NCBI GenBank assembly: GCA_027023915.1
Contig: JALVUB010000312.1
Span: forward strand, 1 to 15,032
Reading direction: 5' to 3'
Origin: Sedimenticola sp.
Lineage (GTDB): Bacteria; Pseudomonadota; Gammaproteobacteria; Chromatiales; Chromatiaceae
Length of the DNA: 15,032 nt
The notes beneath the pieces were generated by a model. It was not told where the DNA came from and did no database searches. It saw nothing but the letters and a program-made list of their open reading frames with translations. Shown here in pieces: positions 13,790-15,032 of the stretch (within the stretch, counting starts at the first letter, position 1; each line of letters opens with the position of its first letter). The position numbers and the translations under genes were made by a program.

Positions 13790-15032
13790 GCCACGCGCTC
13801 CTCAGCCCTTTCGGCCGACATCAACTGTTGCAGTTCGGCCACGCTTTCTTCGAAACGGCGGGCCCTGGTGTGTTCCTGTTGGGCAAAGGCCATCAATTTC
13901 GGATGGGCATCGATGGCTTCGTCAATGGATGGATCTGTGCCGCGCTGGTATGCGCCCACGCTGATGAGATCCCGGTTGCGTTCATAGATTGAATGGAGCC
14001 TGCGGTAGCGGCGCGCCGCCGCCAGATGTTCCGGGGTGACGATGTCGTTCATCACCCGGCTTACAGAGGCTTCGATGTCGATGGCGGGATAGTGTCCGCT
14101 CTCGGCCAGTTCCCGCGACAACACCACATGGCCGTCCAGTATGGCTCGGGCCGAATCGACTACCGGATCGTTCTGGTCGTCGCCTTCCGCAAGCACGGTG
14201 TAGAAAGCGGTGATGGAGCCGCCCGCCCCGCCGCCATTGCCGGCTCTTTCCACCAGTTGCGGCAGCCGTGCAAACACCGACGGCGGATAACCCTTGGTGG
14301 CCGGCGGTTCGCCAATGGCCAACGCAATCTCGCGCTGGGCCTGGGCAAAACGGGTAAGCGAGTCCATCAGCAACAGCACCCGCTGCCCCTGGTCGCGGTA
14401 GTATTCGGCAATGGCCGTGGCCAGCCATGCGCCGTGCAGGCGCAACAGGGGCGGATTGTCCGCGGGACTGGCCACCACCACGGCGCGCCGGCGCCCTTCA
14501 TCGCCCAGGGTACGCTCCACAAACTCCTTCACCTCCCTTCCCCGCTCGCCGATGAGGCCGACCACCACCACTTCCGCTTCCGTGTAGCGGGTCATCATTC
14601 CCAGCAACACGCTCTTGCCAACACCGCTGCCGGCAAAGAGCCCCACGCGCTGACCGCGCCCTACCGTGAGCAGCGCATTGATGGCGGCGACCCCCACGTC
14701 CAGCGGGGCGTCGATGGGCGACCGTTCCAGGGGATTGAGCGGCGTGCCCAACAGGGGCCGACGCTCGCTGTAATCCACCGGACCCTTACCGTCCAGCGGG
14801 CGTCCGGTGGCGTCGATGACGCGGCCAAGAAGGCCGTCGCCCACCCGGGCATCGCACGGCCTCAACTCGGGAACCACGCGGGCGGTGGGCAGCAGTCCGC
14901 GATTGTCGCCGATGGGCATGAGAAAGGTGCGATCCTCCGCGAAACCCACCACTTCCGCTTCCACTTCGCTGCCGGGCGCCACCACCCGGCAGCGGCCTCC
15001 CACCGGCGCCTGAACCCCCGACGCCTCTATGG
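13786..15032 (-). CDS. fliI: FliI, flagellar export ATPase (N-terminus beyond window)
   Basis: The frame is open to the right edge, and the visible 414 residues lack roughly the first 30-40 of a family that is usually about 440-460 long. The GTG at 15001-15003 is internal. Visible motifs are Walker A AGSGVGKS (about 14611-14634), GLIGERGREVKEF, Walker B VLLLMDSLTRFAQAQREIALA, and the GEPPATKGYPPSVFARLPQL segment typical of type III export ATPases. FliI forms a hexamer on the cytoplasmic face of the export gate, hydrolyses ATP and helps load substrates. FliH, its regulator, would be expected just upstream, outside the window. Confidence 0.98.
   Translation of the reverse strand, partial: IEASGVQAPVGGRCRVVAPGSEVEAEVVGFAEDRTFLMPIGDNRGLLPTARVVPELRPCDARVGDGLLGRVIDATGRPLDGKGPVDYSERRPLLGTPLNPLERSPIDAPLDVGVAAINALLTVGRGQRVGLFAGSGVGKSVLLGMMTRYTEAEVVVVGLIGERGREVKEFVERTLGDEGRRRAVVVASPADNPPLLRLHGAWLATAIAEYYRDQGQRVLLLMDSLTRFAQAQREIALAIGEPPATKGYPPSVFARLPQLVERAGNGGGAGGSITAFYTVLAEGDDQNDPVVDSARAILDGHVVLSRELAESGHYPAIDIEASVSRVMNDIVTPEHLAAARRYRRLHSIYERNRDLISVGAYQRGTDPSIDEAIDAHPKLMAFAQQEHTRARRFEESVAELQQLMSAERAEERVA

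Overview
The window holds one late flagellar gene cluster. Apart from the first 216 bases it lies entirely on the minus strand, so it is transcribed from the right edge towards the left. The order in transcription direction is fliI (5' end beyond the window), fliJ, fliK, a 171-base gap, then fliL, fliM, fliN, fliO, fliP, fliQ, fliR, flhB, flhA, flhF, flhG (fleN), fliA, a small unassigned gene and a membrane-anchored SPOR-like protein. At the left edge the last 72 codons of a plus-strand acyl-CoA synthetase converge on this run, with 13 bases between the two stop codons. The high GC content by eye, separate flhF-flhG-fliA genes after flhA, and a sigma-54-type promoter before fliL all suggest a polarly flagellated gammaproteobacterium of the Pseudomonas/Vibrio/Shewanella/Chromatiales type. 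I cannot name the genus.

fliI-fliJ-fliK encode the export ATPase, its stalk/chaperone partner and the hook-length ruler. fliL-fliM-fliN encode a stator-associated membrane protein and two C-ring switch proteins. fliO-P-Q-R-flhB-flhA encode the membrane export gate. flhF-flhG set the place and number of flagella, and fliA is the sigma factor for the last class of flagellar genes. Packing is very tight. Most junctions are 1-14 base overlaps or gaps of under 16 bases, which implies translational coupling along the run.

The only sizeable intergenic stretch is 11769-11939. It contains a near-consensus -24/-12 sigma-54 promoter for the fliL-to-left-edge transcript. A perfect 11-bp inverted repeat there has one arm over the -24 half of the promoter and the other over the fliL Shine-Dalgarno. 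This is the most interesting regulatory structure in the window.

Downstream of fliA, where related gammaproteobacteria usually carry cheY-cheZ-cheA-cheB, there is instead a 70-residue acidic-tailed small protein and a SPOR-like bitopic protein. FliM nevertheless keeps the N-terminal CheY-P docking motif, so chemotaxis genes are probably elsewhere in the genome. I see no mobile elements, CRISPR arrays, tRNA or rRNA genes, and no frameshifted or broken genes. Most of the window is an ordinary flagellar cluster. The unusual parts are the fliL leader and the two genes after fliA.
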